Shown: one piece after another, positions 36,901 to 48,639 of the stretch
How positions within the stretch are numbered: the first letter of the stretch is position 1
Layout: the number at the start of each line of letters is the position of its first letter
Assembly: GCA_014529385.2 (NCBI GenBank)
Contig: CM043958.1
Location: 146,842,734 to 146,906,733 of the forward strand
Length of the DNA stretch: 64,000 nucleotides
Source: Adiantum capillus-veneris
Lineage: Eukaryota; Streptophyta; Polypodiopsida; Polypodiales; Pteridaceae
Reading direction: 5' to 3'
Program-made: the position numbers and the translations under genes
The notes under the pieces: generated by a model
Databases searched by the model: none
The model's input: only the letters and a program-made list of their open reading frames with translations
Told to the model about the DNA's origin: nothing

Positions 36901-37344
36901 TGGGAGAAATCTGGAGGTTCTTGCTTCAGCCATTACACCACACACGTTGCCCCAAACTACAAATCTCTCTTCTTCTCGGAACGAGGTAACCGAACCCATT
37001 CCTACATCTTTGAGCCCATCCCGTTGAGTGCGATCCGCACCATTGCCTCCATTCGTCTTAGCTCCCATTCTCTACGCTGCGAGACAGGACGTTGGGGCAC
37101 TGGCGAGGAGTGTCATCGACTTTGCACCTTATGCCCTCGTCAAGTGCGAGAGAGTGAGTACCACACACTACTTGAGTGCTCAGCTTTTGACCACATTAGG
37201 TCCTCTTTTCCCCATATATTCAGCCATGATCTCTCCCTACATACCTTCCTCTCCCAACCACGATGTGGACTCTCTATTGCGACGCTCATTTCAGCCATTT
37301 TTGAGCATCGAGAGTCACTTATGAACTCCACTCACACCACGTGA
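33967..37344 (+). CDS. LINE ORF2: endonuclease and reverse transcriptase, intact
   Basis: 1125 residues without a break. The N-terminal endonuclease/exonuclease/phosphatase domain has ISFWNCNG (residues 12-19), VETWEHD (about 41), VFGDMNARTN (about 155-164) and SDHRMLCIDL (about 264). The reverse transcriptase spans roughly 480-800: IKPLHKGGDVNNVNNYRTI, AGFRKHHSTIDHLV, CCFVDFKKAFDMVPR (about 614), GVKQGCPLSPTLF (about 672) and LLLYADDVVLLAH (about 719) with both catalytic Asp. The C-terminal region contains C-x3-C-x2-C...H-x4-C (about 1056-1077). It nicks target DNA and copies the RNA by target-primed reverse transcription. The best preserved gene in the window. I could not assign the LINE clade by eye. 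Confidence 0.92.
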   Translation: MIYETNSRLRISFWNCNGYPWNAGIGIDELTNDSDVILLVETWEHDAQRILGFDKYDVHSLMWVKNAKQRRGQGGVECMTKKGLKDVSIVKEDKYKRYLWLKISPPNGQVMFVAGCYIPHYDSNFYACLNMDRDQPFIELEEDIAHYKDQGEVIVFGDMNARTNMLQHDTQQVDMPHVSRRMDDSYMYNRSSNDAKEVDHYGKSLLHMCNSTGMLIANGVSLWQGTNDFTCRKHNGASVIDYMLFSEATLECIQSFTLGEWNPESDHRMLCIDLKCGKRPEHVASNHDVNHLYLRLDFKRALIYADMVDQMLSMIEHQESPTLECKWKVFKEVIFSCAKECFSVKHMSCKRSKKGSTKKKWFDMECSQAQKHLLRLDAIKDKEVYMECSHTYKALVQKKRIRWEVEKQLLLAQEKAQACGKFWQNLKGKRVESFGDLTLEDMYMHCKNLYEQPNVDKMECCSSLPFMSPFFTIEDICRALEKLATRKAGDLQGVKAEMIKWTSKKTRYWICDMFNLALQYGMPHDWSANWIKPLHKGGDVNNVNNYRTIMVGSLMAKLFGCIMEMKISEWAEKNHKRALGQAGFRKHHSTIDHLVTLRVLMEASRLKGKKLYCCFVDFKKAFDMVPRGNLWRRMQSLQVLREFMHAVFRIYQKVICRLRMGDGISEFFASTIGVKQGCPLSPTLFGLLIDKLECMVLDFMQQEGIEEVKIGNAVIMLLLYADDVVLLAHTLEDAQKLMSVLERFCLHSGLIVNGSKTKVMLVKTLNDENPCIVYNNEKLEVVDHFKYLGLEVPSNKWKDCAMRCLEAGKRAYYAFENMCNAGEIKCWALKKYLFDTLVTPVLLYGVEVWGGSIGKSTWKEFENVQKRFLTNFLQVKTQTPYMLVLLESGLLPIEVLGMQRVVEYMRKTQRSPLHRLPRIAYEASQMDQKTCKSKILSSGWMLDIKKWFGRWDACHLVKDASIDSQVNEAFLQRQCITAWEKSGGSCFSHYTTHVAPNYKSLFFSERGNRTHSYIFEPIPLSAIRTIASIRLSSHSLRCETGRWGTGEECHRLCTLCPRQVRESEYHTLLECSAFDHIRSSFPHIFSHDLSLHTFLSQPRCGLSIATLISAIFEHRESLMNSTHTT

Positions 37345-37397
37345 CATGTTCATTTGGTCCCATAGGTCACATTTGACCTCCCAGGACGATAATAGAA

Positions 37398-37523
<126 letters not shown>

Positions 37524-37719
37524 GAGTAATTAGCGCTATAAATACGTATGCTAACATGAATGCTTTGCTTGTTAATCCTCCCTAATCTTTTCAAATGGCT
37601 CTATCCATTGCACATAGAATATCACCACAATTGTGTATACCATCTCTAAACATCTCATTGACTCGAATGGAGGGGCTCTTGAAAACAATTCGGCACTGCC
37701 CAAAATTTGACAAGTGCTT

Positions 37720-40700
37720 GATTCACTTCAGGTTCAAAAGGTTGCGTCTTTGAGTCTATTAATTGCAGGATCTGAATTGATTTTTGCAAGATATGCCCAG
37801 CATGTGTGCAGTAGGAATAACTACGGTGTTTTTATTGAATGTGGAATGTGGGTTACTCTCTGTGTGTGATCACTTATGCTTGTAGATTTAAGGTATGTAG
37901 CATTTTTACTAAAGTGACATGGAAAAAATATTGTTGACATGTTAGTTGGGGGCTCTTGGAAATTGATCCCTTGGTGGGTGTTGATGTGGTCAACATGTAT
38001 TTCAAGTGGGGTTCTTCAACAAGCTTACTGTATGAGTTGTCAGTGTTAAGGGCATAGATTGCAAGATATATCCAATAAGGATTGGCCTATGTTTTACAAA
38101 TATTGAGTGGCAATATGACATGGACGACAAATTCATGATGGGATAAAACAATATCATTATTGGTAATGCTTTGGTCAACAAGCACTCCAGAATACTTATT
38201 TTGGGTACTTTTGAAATCCCAATACATTCTTGAGGAGAGTCTTTGCCACAATAAGGTCTCTTGGAATGCATGATTGTAGGATATTTCTAGTATAAACAAT
38301 GGCAAAGAAGCTCTCAATTGTATAAAGAGAATGTAGAGAAAGCGCTCTCTTTATATACAGTCCCTTGGGAGTGCACTTAAAGGAGGATGAACCTATTAAG
38401 GACTGACCATGGAAGCTCTAGGCCTTTTCCATTGGTGCAACAAATTGCATCTCCCTGGATGCAATTGATTTTCTCAATGTGTTTAATTCATGTATTGAAT
38501 GTAGCATGCTTTATGACGACTACTATGGTTGAAATGTATGTTAAACCTAATGTAGAGGAACACAGTATCAATGACGAGATTTTGGTTTGGGTTGTCTCTT
38601 GGATTGCACTTATCATAGGGTACATCCATCATGGGTAGTACGTAAAAGGTTGATTACATTAGAAGTGAATCAAGGGACTCTCTCCATATCTGATCATGTA
38701 CACTTGCACCTTGACATCATGGATCTTTGCAATGATTTGATCAACATTTATTCCATTGTACCACCACAATGCTAAAATTGTTGATATGTAGTAGGTGAGG
38801 TGAAATTTATATCTGCTAGAGCACAGAGTGGCACAATGCCATTGACAACCTTTTGGTCTTAGGATAGAATGAGGTGTAGTTGTCAGAGCACAAAAAGTTT
38901 TCATTGAGCTTTGCACCAAGGTAGTAGGATACATGTTGATATCCCGATAGATGGTTGCTTCAAGAGTAGTGAGATTATGAGTCATGGTCTGGAAATTTTG
39001 CAACAAGGTAGTAGGATACATGCTGATATCCCAATAGTTGGTTGCTTCAAGAGTAGTGAGATTATGAGTCATGGACTAAAAAATTTGAAATACTTGACAA
39101 GCCTCCGATCGAGGATGTTGTCACTTGGAATCGTTGACTACAAGATATGTCCAGTAGAAGCAATTTATAGTCTGTGCTAGGAGGCATTTGTACTAATGTA
39201 GTAGGATACATGTTGTATCACAGTAGTGGCATTCTTTAGGAGGGGAATCATTAGTGAGTTCATATGCAGAATGCGGTGCAAATGGTAGAGCACAACAAGT
39301 TGCTTATGAAATTTAGATAAAGGTAGTAGAATACATGATGATATTGCAATAGTGGGTAGCTTAAGCACCAAAAAAACTGGTGATTATGTATGCCAAATGC
39401 AATTTTATTGTCAAAGCACACAACAATTTGTTGATTATGGTGTCATACCTAGGGAATAGGGTACATGTTGATATCCCAAAAGTGGGTTTCTTGAGGTGGA
39501 AAAAATTAGTGATTTCATATGCCAAATGCAATGCCAATGTCGGAGGATAACAAGTTATTGATGAGTTTTGTCCCAAGGCAATAGGATACATGTTGATCTT
39601 CAATATTGATTTTATCTAACAAGCACCGTTCAAAAACATCTTCATGGTTGGCAAGGCTCTGATAAATATGTATTCCAAGTGTGCTATACTTTTGAAGATC
39701 TTCCTCTCTATGAATTATTTTTTTGGAATGCATACATTGCATTGGATGTCCCCAACATGAGAAAGGTCACAAAGCTTTGATCTATTTTCACTTATACAAA
39801 ACAGATTCTCTTTGAATGTGGTTACTTAAGCTTGCACATGAGGCATCATGCAAAACATTGACCTATACAAACAAATTATGATGAAATTTATAGTTTTGGA
39901 TGTTGGAAAATAACGTTTCTATTGTTGAAAAACATTTTTTTCATGTATGTCAAGGGTGGTGTACTTTTGAAAGATAGCAAGTTCTTCATGAACTTTAAAT
40001 TGAGGATATACTCCGAAGTTATATCCACACCATGGGCAAGGCAAGAAAGCTCTGATTGTTTTTAGTGAGTGTGAAGCAAAGGTTTCTCTCTACATGCAAG
40101 CACCCTTTCTTGCGGGTCTAAGGAATGTATCATCATGTAAAGCCATTGATGTGGGCAAAAAAAAGTCATGATCAGATTTGTAGATGAGTGCTGCCTTGGG
40201 CATATTGAGAAACAATGTTGGGGTTAGCAAGAAAAAAATGCAACCAACGCTTCTTTCCAAATATGAGCACTTACGCTTGCATTTTGAAGGCATGTCATGC
40301 AGGACATTGTCACCTATGATTGTGAATTGAAGGTTCGAGGAAGGTCTTGGCCAGCTTTATCAAATGTGAAGCTAGGGAAAATCTCTAAATGCATTCAACT
40401 ATGCTTGCATTATGAAGGCATGTTGCATCATGGAAGATGTAGACTTGGATACATATTCAATGATGAGATTTGTAGTCAGGGATTGTTGAAAAACATCATC
40501 TTTCTTGGCAATGCTCTAATAAATATGTATGGCAACTATGGTGTGCTTTTGATTATACAAGCTCTTGGCAAGCTTCCTCTTTGGGATGTAGCCTTTTGGA
40601 CTACTCTTTTTGTAGGGGTTGTTCAACATGGGCAATAGGGTCAGGAAGCTTTGAGTTCTATTTAGCGATGCAAACCAAGATATTCTCTCTTTACATAACC

Positions 40701-41450
40701 ACCCAAGTTTGCAGTCTATAGGCATGTGACAGGGCTAGAAGCTCCAGGTTGAACATGCAACCACCCAAGTTTTCATTTTGTAGGCATGTGACAAGGTTGG
40801 AAGCTCTAGGTTGAACATGCAAAATCTCTGGGTTGTTTTCAGCAAATGCGAAGCCAAGGCTTCTCTTCAAATGCAATCACTGATACTTGCAAATATCTAG
40901 CATAAATGAAAGATTTGAGATGAAACTAATTGTCATGGACTATTGGGAACAAGGTCATGCTTGGCAAATCATTGGTCAACTTGCATCTCTTGGATTGCAT
41001 TGATTGTAGGATATGTCGTAGGAAGACCTAGGCTCTTTTTAGCAAACGTGAAGCTTGTGATTCTCTCCAAGTTCAACCACTCATCCTTGCGGTTTGCAAG
41101 ACATTGACAGAGGCAAACAAAATCATGATAAGAACAAACAATAAATATGGGCCAGTTGAAAAATGTCGCCTGTGGAAAGCAAAAAAGGTAGCCAAGGCTT
41201 CTCTCCAAACATATCAAATAGGGGCAGGGCAAGGAAGCCCTAGGCTATTTTTAGCAAAAGGTGAAGCCAGTGCTTCTGTCCAAGACCACCTATGGTTGTG
41301 GATTGCAAGATTTTGACCTCAGTTAACAAATTCATGATGAGAACATTATATCTAGGGTTGTTGAAAAACATCATGTGTGGTAGCCAAAAAAATGTAGCCA
41401 AGGCTTCTCTCCAAATATGTTCAATTATGCTTTCATTTTGAAGGCATGTG
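37720..41450 (+). pseudogene. Decayed PPR-repeat sequence
   Basis: Short peptides in shifting plus-strand frames match pentatricopeptide repeats of the plant PLS type: HGRQIHD (38119), GNALVNKHS (38163), TTTMVEMYVK and VVSWIALIIGYIHHG (38510-38637), QGSRIHVDI (38916), QGSRIHADI (39003), EDVVTWN (39110), NIFMVGKALINMYSKC (39635), EKGHKALIYFHLYK (39760), HGQGKKALIVFSEC (40031), FLGNALINMYGNYG (40500) and WDVAFWTTLFVGVVQHGQ (40582). The usual text is GK.IHA, VGNALVDMYAKCG and DVVSWTAMIAGYAQHGQ. These proteins bind organelle RNA. No long frame survives. Because the same motif types return at irregular distances, it may be several copies or a rearranged gene family member. Confidence 0.75.
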
Positions 41451-41752
41451 CCATCATGCAACACCTATGATTAGCTTTTGGTTTTTTTTATTTCAAAGAA
41501 TGATATTTAGAGAAAGAAGGCTAGAGAGCCTATCCATGGCATTAACAGAGCCCCTTACAATGTACACACAAGGTGCATCAAATATGTCCACTATCTAGCT
41601 CAGCACATTGGTGAACGAAAACTTGGAATAGTAGGCATCTTCACGGTCAGTTACTTCACAATATTGTCATAGAAAATTATCAATGGCACTTTATACAGGT
41701 ATGTGTCTTCCTTTGTAAAGAACAATGTAGTACGTAAACATCCCCTTTCGTT

Positions 41753-41784
<32 letters not shown>

Positions 41785-42579
41785 ATATATGAACTCATGG
41801 ATCATCTTTTTGATAATAGTAAAGGCCATTTTTGGCTACTCAAGCAACAACGCTCCAAGAAATTATTAGCAAAATATTATGTGATTTGCAAGTCTATAAA
41901 ATCCTCAAAAATTATACACCACGTACACTAGGGTTATACACCTAATCTATAGAGCTTCAAACATTCAGACCATGCTGGGAGCAAAAAAAGTGTATCACCT
42001 CTAAATCACTTGCTAACCAAAAAAAATGTATCACCTATAAATCTCTTACTAACCAATAAACATAAAACGATAGCTAATTCAATGGAGCAATATGGAAACT
42101 TAAAGCAAACAACAATTACTTTATGTTTCAAGAATGTGGATAAGTTGAACAAATTGATGTGAGTGATCCTTCTTTGGATTTTCTTCTGAACAATTTTAGA
42201 TGTAGATGTCATCTCCTCCATCATTCTATAAGAGATGTCACTATTGATAGTTAGCTTGAGTTGCATTATCATATCTTTGGAGAATGATATTATTTAATAA
42301 TCAAGCATCCAAAATATGCTTGTAACTACCTTTGAGAATATTTGCACATGTTATCACCTTGGGGAGGTGATAGAGGAGAGTACCATAGAGTTGGGTTTTG
42401 CTTCTTCTTAGTTGCATCAATGCGTGGGTCACATACTAGTTTGTATTAACATAAATGTCTATGGGAATTCTCACAAGACTTTTCTTCTTATTGCATTTCC
42501 TTTAACAACAGGTGTATAGGTCCTTGCATCACTTTGTGTAGCCATACCAACTAAAAGAAACATCTTTAAACTTCAATTC
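41451..42579. other. Non-coding stretch, no gene seen
   Basis: AT-rich DNA with a (GA)14 tract at 41756-41783 and no frame that looks coding. Confidence 0.6.
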
Positions 42580-43600
42580 TCGACAAAAACCTAGGTTTAG
42601 TGTAATCCCAGCTACAAATTTTAAGGCTAAAGGTCATAGAAAATTTAGAGGAACTCGGTGCAATTTATTGTAAAACCTCCAACTTAAGTCACTTTACCAC
42701 TACTATTTCTCATTGTAGGTTTTCCAAGCTTTTGAAGAAAAGTTTTTTCAAGCAATACCTTTGATATTTTGTAGTAGTAATGTTTTGCTTATGTATAACA
42801 GTGACAAAAAAGCCTAAAATTCCATCAAAATTTTCAGATTTATCTCTAAATTCTAAATTGGAAGGCAAAGGATTGATTGTGTATTGGCTACTACTCAAAA
42901 AATCTAGGTTAGTGTAAACCCAATTACCTCTAAATTTTAAATTTAGAGGTGAAAAAACGTACAAAGTCTAGAGAAATTTAGTCAACTTGTCTCTCCTATT
43001 TCTCATATGCAGGTTTGCCAAGTTTTTGGAGAAAAGTTTTGAGCAGTGCCTTTAGCATGCATCCGCAATGTTTTATTTCTATATAGTAGCATTACATTTA
43101 ATATGTTTTCTTGAGCACTTCTGAAGTAGTAATGTTTTGTTTGTGTATCACAATGTTTAAGAAAAATGTAGGCTCATTATAATCCACATATACAATGTTG
43201 ACATTTACATTAGCAATGTTTTGTTTGTGTATCACATGAAGAAAACGTAGGCTCATTGTAATCCTACCTACAGATGTTGACATTTACCTTTAAAGCCTAT
43301 ATTTGAAGGGAAATAATTGTGAACCATCTAGTGCTCGAAAAAACCTATGCTTAGTGTAGCCCCACCTAGCTCTAAATTCTAAATTTGAAGGCAGGAAAAT
43401 TTTAGTGCAAAAACCTTTCATATGTAGGTTTTCCAAATTTTCAAAAAAGAGGATCGTGTATTGGCCAGTGTTTGAAAATCCCTGGTTTAGTGTAATCTCA
43501 ACTACAAAGTTTTAGAATTACTACTAAATTCTAAGTTTGAAGGTGCAAAAACCTAGAAATAGAGAAATTTTTTGTAAAAACCTTTAAATTAAAATACCTC
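42580..43600. repeat. Diverged tandem repeat, units about 100-300 bp
   Basis: Related text returns several times: AACCTAGGTTTAGTGTAATCC with TAAATTTTAAATTTAGAGG-like text (at about 42590, 42900, 43250, 43345 and 43485), and TGTAGGTTTTCCAAGCTTTTG with AGTAATGTTTTG-like text (about 42715, 43010 and 43430). Units differ in length and have many substitutions, so it is an old satellite-like array. No gene. Confidence 0.65.
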
Positions 43601-43972
43601 TAAAAGAACGCGGTTAACAAAGAAGGTGAACAAAGGTGTGCTCACCTCACCAGGGTTTCATTAACGTAATCACGATCGGGTGATTACGTAAATAACTCTA
43701 GTATTTACACACAAAAATCACGTGATCACGTTAATTGTTAACGTGACTTTGATTTTGACCTGCAAACACCTATAGAGCCGGTTAGCCCTCCGGGCTTTTC
43801 TAATTTCCTTGCAGTAGCCCGACGGGCCCGCCGAGAAATTGGAAAAGCCCGACCGGCGTAATTATAAATAGTAAATAGTGTGTTAACCCTGGTCTTTTAG
43901 CTAGGAAAATCCTTGGAGAGTGTATCTGAGTGCCGACTATTGTCATCTCCTTGTGAATTGACCTAAGGTTAT
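43601..43972. other. Spacer with two inverted repeats
   Basis: A perfect 10 bp stem ACGTAATCAC-gatcgg-GTGATTACGT is at about 43664-43689. A larger hairpin is at 43777-43857: GCCGGT and GGGCTTTTCTAATTTC pair with GAAATTGGAAAAGCCCGACCGGC, with a 9 bp bulge. No gene is seen. The last bases before 43973 form the probable TSD of element B. Confidence 0.6.
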
Positions 43973-44954
43973 TGTTGGGACGTCATCCTAGCATAGGGAG
44001 GACATCAACATAATGTCAATCCGAGGAGTAGGATCCGGCTAGGGCATGGAAACACACAAGTGGCTTGTGCATGCCAAATGAAGGATTAGAAGGTGAAACC
44101 TACACACAAAGAAAGCTACGGAGCGGGTAAGATGTTGCTACGAGGAGTGAGCACACTACTTACTCTACCATTTGGCCTAATCTCTCACACACAAGCTTAA
44201 TCACGCACTACTCTCTAATCAATCACTAATCCAACTCTAATCAAGCACAGAATGAGCATAGAATAGCATAGAATGACCACACCGGGCACCAACACTCTAC
44301 ACAAGCCTACACACACTTAGTAGCATGCTTAAACAAGAGGGAAATATGAAAAAAAGAGAGAGATTAATCAACAAATCAACCACTAATCTTTGATTAATCA
44401 AGCATTGATTACACCATGAGCAAATGAGAAACAAGAGGTTAGAGTTTAGCTATTGGCATGAGGCCGAATCGTCCATGCACGCGTGTAGGAAGCTCAAGAA
44501 CTCCATAGCCATCTCCTTCTTCACAAAGCTTATCTCAATTGAGTAAGAATCCCCTTTCACATTGTGTGTTTTGAGTTATATACTCTCTAGGCTTTTTAGA
44601 AGTGGTCGGGCACCCAAATGGCCAAACTCACTTAATCTGCTATCTACACTGCGTAGGATCTAAATATAGCTCAATGTTTACAACTTGGAACTCTTGATGA
44701 GCCCAAAACATAATTACAACCCGCATTTGCGGTCATTTGATAGAAAATCCTAAAACTTAAGTGACCGTCAATTGTGACCGTAACTCCATAGATAGTCATC
44801 AATTCCAACTCTTCTCTGCATCTATTGCTTGTATTTGCTTCATCTTCATCTTTACTTTGCATCCGCATCATCTGGGCTCATTAGCATTTACTAAAAATAG
44901 TAAATAGCATCTTTGACTGGTCCATTTGGTCATTGTTGACTTAGCCGCCAAACA
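43973..44954 (-). repeat. 3' LTR of element B
   Basis: 982 bp; on the minus strand it runs TGTTTGGCGGC to GACGTCCCAACA. It is nearly the same as 53792-54756, with small indels such as an extra AGCATAG near 44265. No gene. Confidence 0.95.
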
Positions 44955-44966
44955 CTCCCCCCATCC
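44955..44966 (-). promoter_or_regulatory. Polypurine tract of element B
   Basis: On the minus strand GGATGGGGGGAG lies directly before the 3' LTR. The same sequence, CGGATGGGGGGAGT, recurs at about 48240-48253 inside the coding region. Confidence 0.85.
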
Positions 44967-46040
44967 GATTTCAGTGCACGTCCTCGTGCGCTGCCTGGTT
45001 GGCTGGCACTGGAGAGATTTGAAATTGTTGGTGAATTTTGTTTTGAAGAGCTGTAAGCTGTTGGGTTGACTTGTTGGTGTAATATGAGATTAGGCATTTG
45101 GGTTCTAGTAAAAGCAATTGGCTTGAGTTATTATGGGAATAAAGCACAATAAAAAGCTAGGTATAGTACATTAGGGTCTAGAAACCCTGGATTACCAATG
45201 GGAAAAAACCTCATGGGAAAAAGTGCCCAAAGGTATGTGATCTTATTATGGGAATATACAATGATGGTTGTTTAGGGATTGAATTGAGTGGGCTTATATA
45301 GATAACGTGAAAGTGAATTGTTTAAGCCTTCTCTTGAAAAGGGTCGATGATCTGCCTTGAGTCTGGAGTTGCTTTGTTGCTGCATGTACCTGCAAAGTGA
45401 GTGCATGGGTGGAGCAATAAAGAGTGCGTAATGAAAATGTCCAATTATGGGACATTCGATTTGCTCTCACAGATTTATGCATGGGTAAGATTATGTTGTG
45501 CGAGAGAAGAGTATTGATCGGTGCTCCTCAGAGTTAATGCAACTAAAAAAGTAAATTAAATTCACTTTATTAGCTTTCACTACTCTTGAGAAGGGCGTTT
45601 GATGCAATGGTTTGTACTCTCCCAATGTGCACAAGTGCATGTGTGTTTTGGTTTGAACACTTCGCCTCGCCACCATGATTAAAATAATACATTGACTATG
45701 CTCGCCTATTCAGAATGAGCGACTTGATATAATTACGCTCAACTCTTCCAGCTTGAGTTGTAGCCTAATTAGCTAGACTCATAGACCACAGAAAAATTTT
45801 AGGACTCGAAGCTTAGGTCTAACGCTTTGCTCATTTATCGGCTCAGCTGCCCGACTCTTGACATTTTCTCGGCTTGACTACTGTCTTGAGCTCTCAGCAA
45901 AGTATATATCTAGACATTTAGAGCTTAGATCCTCAAAAAGAGGGTTATTAAAGGACCATATTGGCAAAGTAGGTTTTTTTTTGCCATACTTGGGTGACCT
46001 TGGTTGTCAAAATTGCTTGTTTTAACTTTTGGTCCATTAT
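44967..46040 (-). other. 3' non-coding region of element B
   Basis: No gene. 45571-45857 is similar to element A 6159-6457 on the opposite strand. 45195-45240 reads, on the minus strand, CTTTTTCCCATGAGG and TTTTTTCCCATTGG, matching the A stretch at 6838-6875. Confidence 0.65.
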
Positions 46041-47505
46041 CTAAGAAGATTGGCGAGTTTCATTTTGTTGGAAGTGGGAGCTGACTTCAATCTTCTTTTG
46101 CACGTTTGTCTGCTTTGGCACCCATTTGTATCTGCTATTGGTTGTTGGCTTGTTTTTATAGACGACATATTGACTTTTTGGACCCGTATCCTTGATTTGT
46201 CGGTGTTTGTAGCTGTAATTATCTTCAAGTTGTGTAAAATCTGGTCTTGGTGCCTTGGGTAGCCATATTTGTTTTTGTCCTTTGTAATATCCTTGCACTT
46301 TAAGTATATTTGATGGCACAAATATTTTTGTCTGTACTTTTGTATTCGATTGTATCTGTTCCGTGCCTTTTTTGGGAATCACGGTTGGTAAATTCCCTCG
46401 AAGATACTAGATTGCGAATCGTTTTTGAACCTGTTTCTAGCCCTGTTGTTCGATCTCCTATTTGAGTTGAATTTGATCTTGATTTTCTTGTTTGTTGTTT
46501 TTTTTTGAAGCCATTTGCTACTGTATAGCTTGATATCTTCGGTTTAGGTAACCAAACATTTGGTTGACCACTGTAGTAGCCTCGCTCTTCTAAGTTGTAC
46601 TGGGAGGCAATCCATCCCATTTGTTTACCTGAATTGTTTGGACTAGGATCATTTACCCAAACTGGATCTTCTACATTGATGTCATTGGCCGCAACATAGG
46701 TTTTGATGTGCTGCTTGTGTTTTTGTTTATTCCTAGTTGGGTATTTTGGCTGAAAGACCTTCTTATACTTTAGTCTAGATTGTTGGTCTATCTTTCCCTG
46801 GGGTGTTGAATCCACAGCTTTTCGCGTTGATTGTTTAGTTGCATTTGTGACTTCCTTGTTGGACTTCTCTGCTTGCAGATGGCATGCTTTGGTGAGTTCT
46901 GCATCTAAACTAACTTGAACAGTCCTTTGTGCCTCTATTTTTGACAATCTGTTTAAGTATTCAATTTCCTCTTCCAGCTGGATAGAAGTATGTTGACTCT
47001 TTTCTCCAGATGCAATGCTTACCGTGGCCTTTGGTTCACATTGTTGTTTATTGATCTGTTTGTAAGTCTTTTGATAGGCTTCATGTGCTTGATGCACCAT
47101 TTGCTTCTGATTGTTCAAGTTAATTGTGATTTGTGTCACCTTTGGTTCTGTGGCATCTTCCATTGGCGAGACAATATTAGGATCTGACTTTATGACTACC
47201 TCTGCCTTTTGACTCAAGTCTGCCTTTGAACACATTGAGATGTCTATTTCTTGGCTTTGAGACTTGATCTCTGGTTCTGTTGAATTTTGATGTACATTCA
47301 TTAGCGCTGAACTATCTGTGCTATTAGCATTATTATGTAGAATCTTTGATTCCACATTTCTGCTTGTCGAAATCTTCAGTGGCAAGTCCTTGACTGCCCG
47401 TACCCACTCTGGTTCTAGGTCACATATAATTTCTTCATACACTTCCTCTGACATTGGATCATCCGCTGCATCTTTGTCGGATCTTTCGACTTCAAGCCTG
47501 AAAAA
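46041..47505 (-). pseudogene. Element B C-terminal W/QGY repeat region
   Basis: Follows the knuckle region in the same frame, from about 47502 through ATG 47454 to near 46400, where one frameshift in a T run moves it to the 46382-46041 frame. It is K/Q-rich. KVFQPKYP (46739-46762) matches KVYQPKFP of element A. Then come DPVWVND...GWIASQYNLEERGYYSG and NVWLPKPKI (46675-46530), IFVPSNILKVQGYYKGQ and IWLPK (46331-46256), and YKWVPKQTN (46136-46110). These match the A repeats in order and spacing. Before 47454 the minus strand reads TTGTAATTTTTCAG, which looks like a splice acceptor or is just an in-frame TAA. Function unknown; see the corresponding A feature. Confidence 0.65.
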
Positions 47506-47685
47506 TTACAAGCTATTTGAGACCATCTTTTGTAGCTGATCTTTTTGGGCAGCTTGATTTTCAATCGAAATATCATTGACGCCTTTGACCTCCAATATTT
47601 TAGTCATCAGTTTGTCTCTGGTATCCTTTGACAAGATATGCTTTCTTTCTGGCGACTTTCGATTTGGAGACGTCTGCTTTAATGA

Positions 47686-48624
47686 TTATGCTGCTTGCAG
47701 TCTAATACTGTCTTGGTTTTGTTGCTTCATCATATCTAAGTGCATCTTTACTGGGCAATTGGGTATTAGATGATTAATGCCACATTTGTAGCAATGCACA
47801 TCTATTCCTATTTGTTTTATACCTGGCCGAGGTATCTGTTCATAATATTGTTGGTATTCGTTGCCCATAGTATCTTTGATCAAATATGTCATCAGCATGA
47901 CATGTAGATACTTGAAAACCAACACTGACGCTGGCTTTGATTGATTGCCCTTATCTTTTTCGAATGTGGCATTCTCAAGAAGCTTGTAATAGCTTCCATT
48001 GTAACCCTTGTAGATGGTCGTTTCAGCCCCTGCTTCTGTGACCAACTTTAATTCTATGTCTGTTATGAACATGTGATCCTTTATCTGTGGCTTCTGTATA
48101 GTCTTAGGACTCTATTGTCGCTTCGATCTTGTATTTGGCTTCTGTTGTCCGCTGATTTTTAAGAGAGTATTGTGACTCTCTTTTGTTGTTTGCAGTTGAT
48201 AGGGTTGTCCTGATTGCAGTAAGTAAGGTGGAGATTGGACTCCCCCCATCCGAGAGTGTTCCCTATCTATTAGAGGCATCTTTCTTATGCCAGATGTGGA
48301 TATTCTAGCTTTGTCATCTAGCTCAGCTGATTGAGCTAGGTCTTTGTGAAGTCGTGCTATCTCAATAGCTGATTCTTCCATTGATTGTACGTGTGTTTGT
48401 GTTGGTACATTTTGTGGTGCATGTGTAGTGTTCTGTACCTGTGTGATTGTTGTGTTGTGGCTCATCTGTGTAATGAAAGTAGTCGAATTGTGCCCATACA
48501 AATTCGAAGTCTGATCATGTGTCAGTGGAAGCCTAGAGCTTTTAAAGTGCACTTCCCTATCTTTTAGTGATTGACTTTGTGCAATAGCGGCAGTGTGACC
48601 AATATTTACCTGGTTAGATATCAT
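47686..48624 (-). pseudogene. Element B middle region with zinc knuckle
   Basis: Same frame as the 49665 ORF, with TAG at 48112 and TAA at 47686. The first 170 residues are Q/S/T-rich and look disordered. The second part has two D/Y-x-x-G-x-x-Y motifs (TIYKGYNGSYYKLLE and LIKDTMGNEYQQYYE) and then the knuckle CYKCGINHLIPNC (47792-47754), pattern CX2CX3HX4C, whose last cysteine is kept, unlike its two relatives in element A. Probably an RNA-binding structural protein. Confidence 0.65.
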
Positions 48625-48639
48625 TTCGTCATGTGTCCT

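Noticed and set aside
46029-46262. Plus-strand hydrophobic peptide as a membrane protein
   Set aside because: Antisense of the conserved repeat region of element B.
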